In this document: in pieces, positions 63,849-64,000 of the stretch
Layout of the letters: each line of letters begins with the position of its first letter
Numbering within the stretch: the stretch's first letter is position 1
Source of the DNA: Herbaspirillum sp. YR522
Lineage (GTDB): Bacteria > Pseudomonadota > Gammaproteobacteria > Burkholderiales > Burkholderiaceae_D
Length of the DNA stretch: 64,000 nucleotides
NCBI RefSeq assembly: GCF_000282575.1
Contig: NZ_AKJA01000129.1
Span: forward strand, 1-64,000
Reading direction: 5' to 3'
Translations under genes and position numbers: made by a program
Notes under the pieces: generated by a model
What the model saw: the letters and a program-made list of their open reading frames with translations, nothing else
Database searches by the model: none
What the model was told of the DNA's origin: nothing

Positions 63849-64000
63849 TTATTTTCTTTGTTGAAAACTAACAGAATAATGGTGAATACCTTGCCATGGC
63901 GACTGGCAGGCATTGTCATTCACATATCGTCGCGATGAAAATACAACAGCCATTCTCGATGTGGGCGCAAACATCGCAAGTAATTGATCCACATCAAGTA

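Overview
The window looks like a chromosome segment of a betaproteobacterium of the order Burkholderiales, most likely an Oxalobacteraceae (Herbaspirillum-like). The grounds are the high GC content, the Lys/Ala/Pro-rich N-terminal extension on RpoD, the rpsU-yqeY-dnaG-rpoD order, type B L31 next to rho and trxA, an AddAB-type recombination nuclease, and the ybiB/tsaD/plsY/ybaK/xerD/ogt cluster. The genus cannot be fixed from sequence reading alone.

Region 1 (1-6060) has visibly lower GC than the rest. It is one end of an integrative element: two D5/P4-type replication helicases (one with a TOPRIM primase half), a small Cro/YdaS-like regulator, an AlpA-like regulator and a DUF6387-like protein. 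It ends beside a tRNA-Ile2(CAU) gene whose 3' end faces the element, a common integration geometry. No integrase is visible in this part.

Region 2 (6083-30528) is core genome: tRNA-Ile2, the macromolecular-synthesis operon (rpsU, yqeY, dnaG, rpoD), an HI0933-type flavoprotein, a YbdK-type carboxylate-amine ligase overlapping a CPA2 antiporter, addB-addA, trxA, rho, rpmE2, an ArnT-like glycosyltransferase, a MATE exporter and a membrane GGDEF-EAL protein.

Region 3 (31360-43880) holds a small regulator, ybiB, tsaD, plsY, ybaK, xerD, ogt, an orphan DctP binding protein divergent from a DctS/DctR-like two-component system, queG, tsaE and a Tat-exported amiC. A candidate small RNA lies at about 36725-36903.

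Region 4 (44162-57660) is the most interesting part. Four tightly packed genes encode a TolC-like lipoprotein, a periplasmic HlyD-type adaptor, a HlyD adaptor with a cytoplasmic GAF-like domain, and an M50-protease/HlyD fusion with a PqqD/RRE-like N-terminus. Convergent to them, 4 bp away, is a 2561-residue surface protein with an N-terminal LExRxMFDGA motif, a DUF4347 domain and about 200-residue Ig-like repeats. No ABC ATPase is present. I read this as a dedicated export-and-processing machine and its giant substrate.

Region 5 (57999-63848) holds a DedA protein, a chemoreceptor with a C-terminal CheR/CheB tether, and a PAS-PAS-PAS-GAF-GGDEF-EAL protein. Two cyclic-di-GMP enzymes in the window make c-di-GMP control of the adhesin plausible but unproven.
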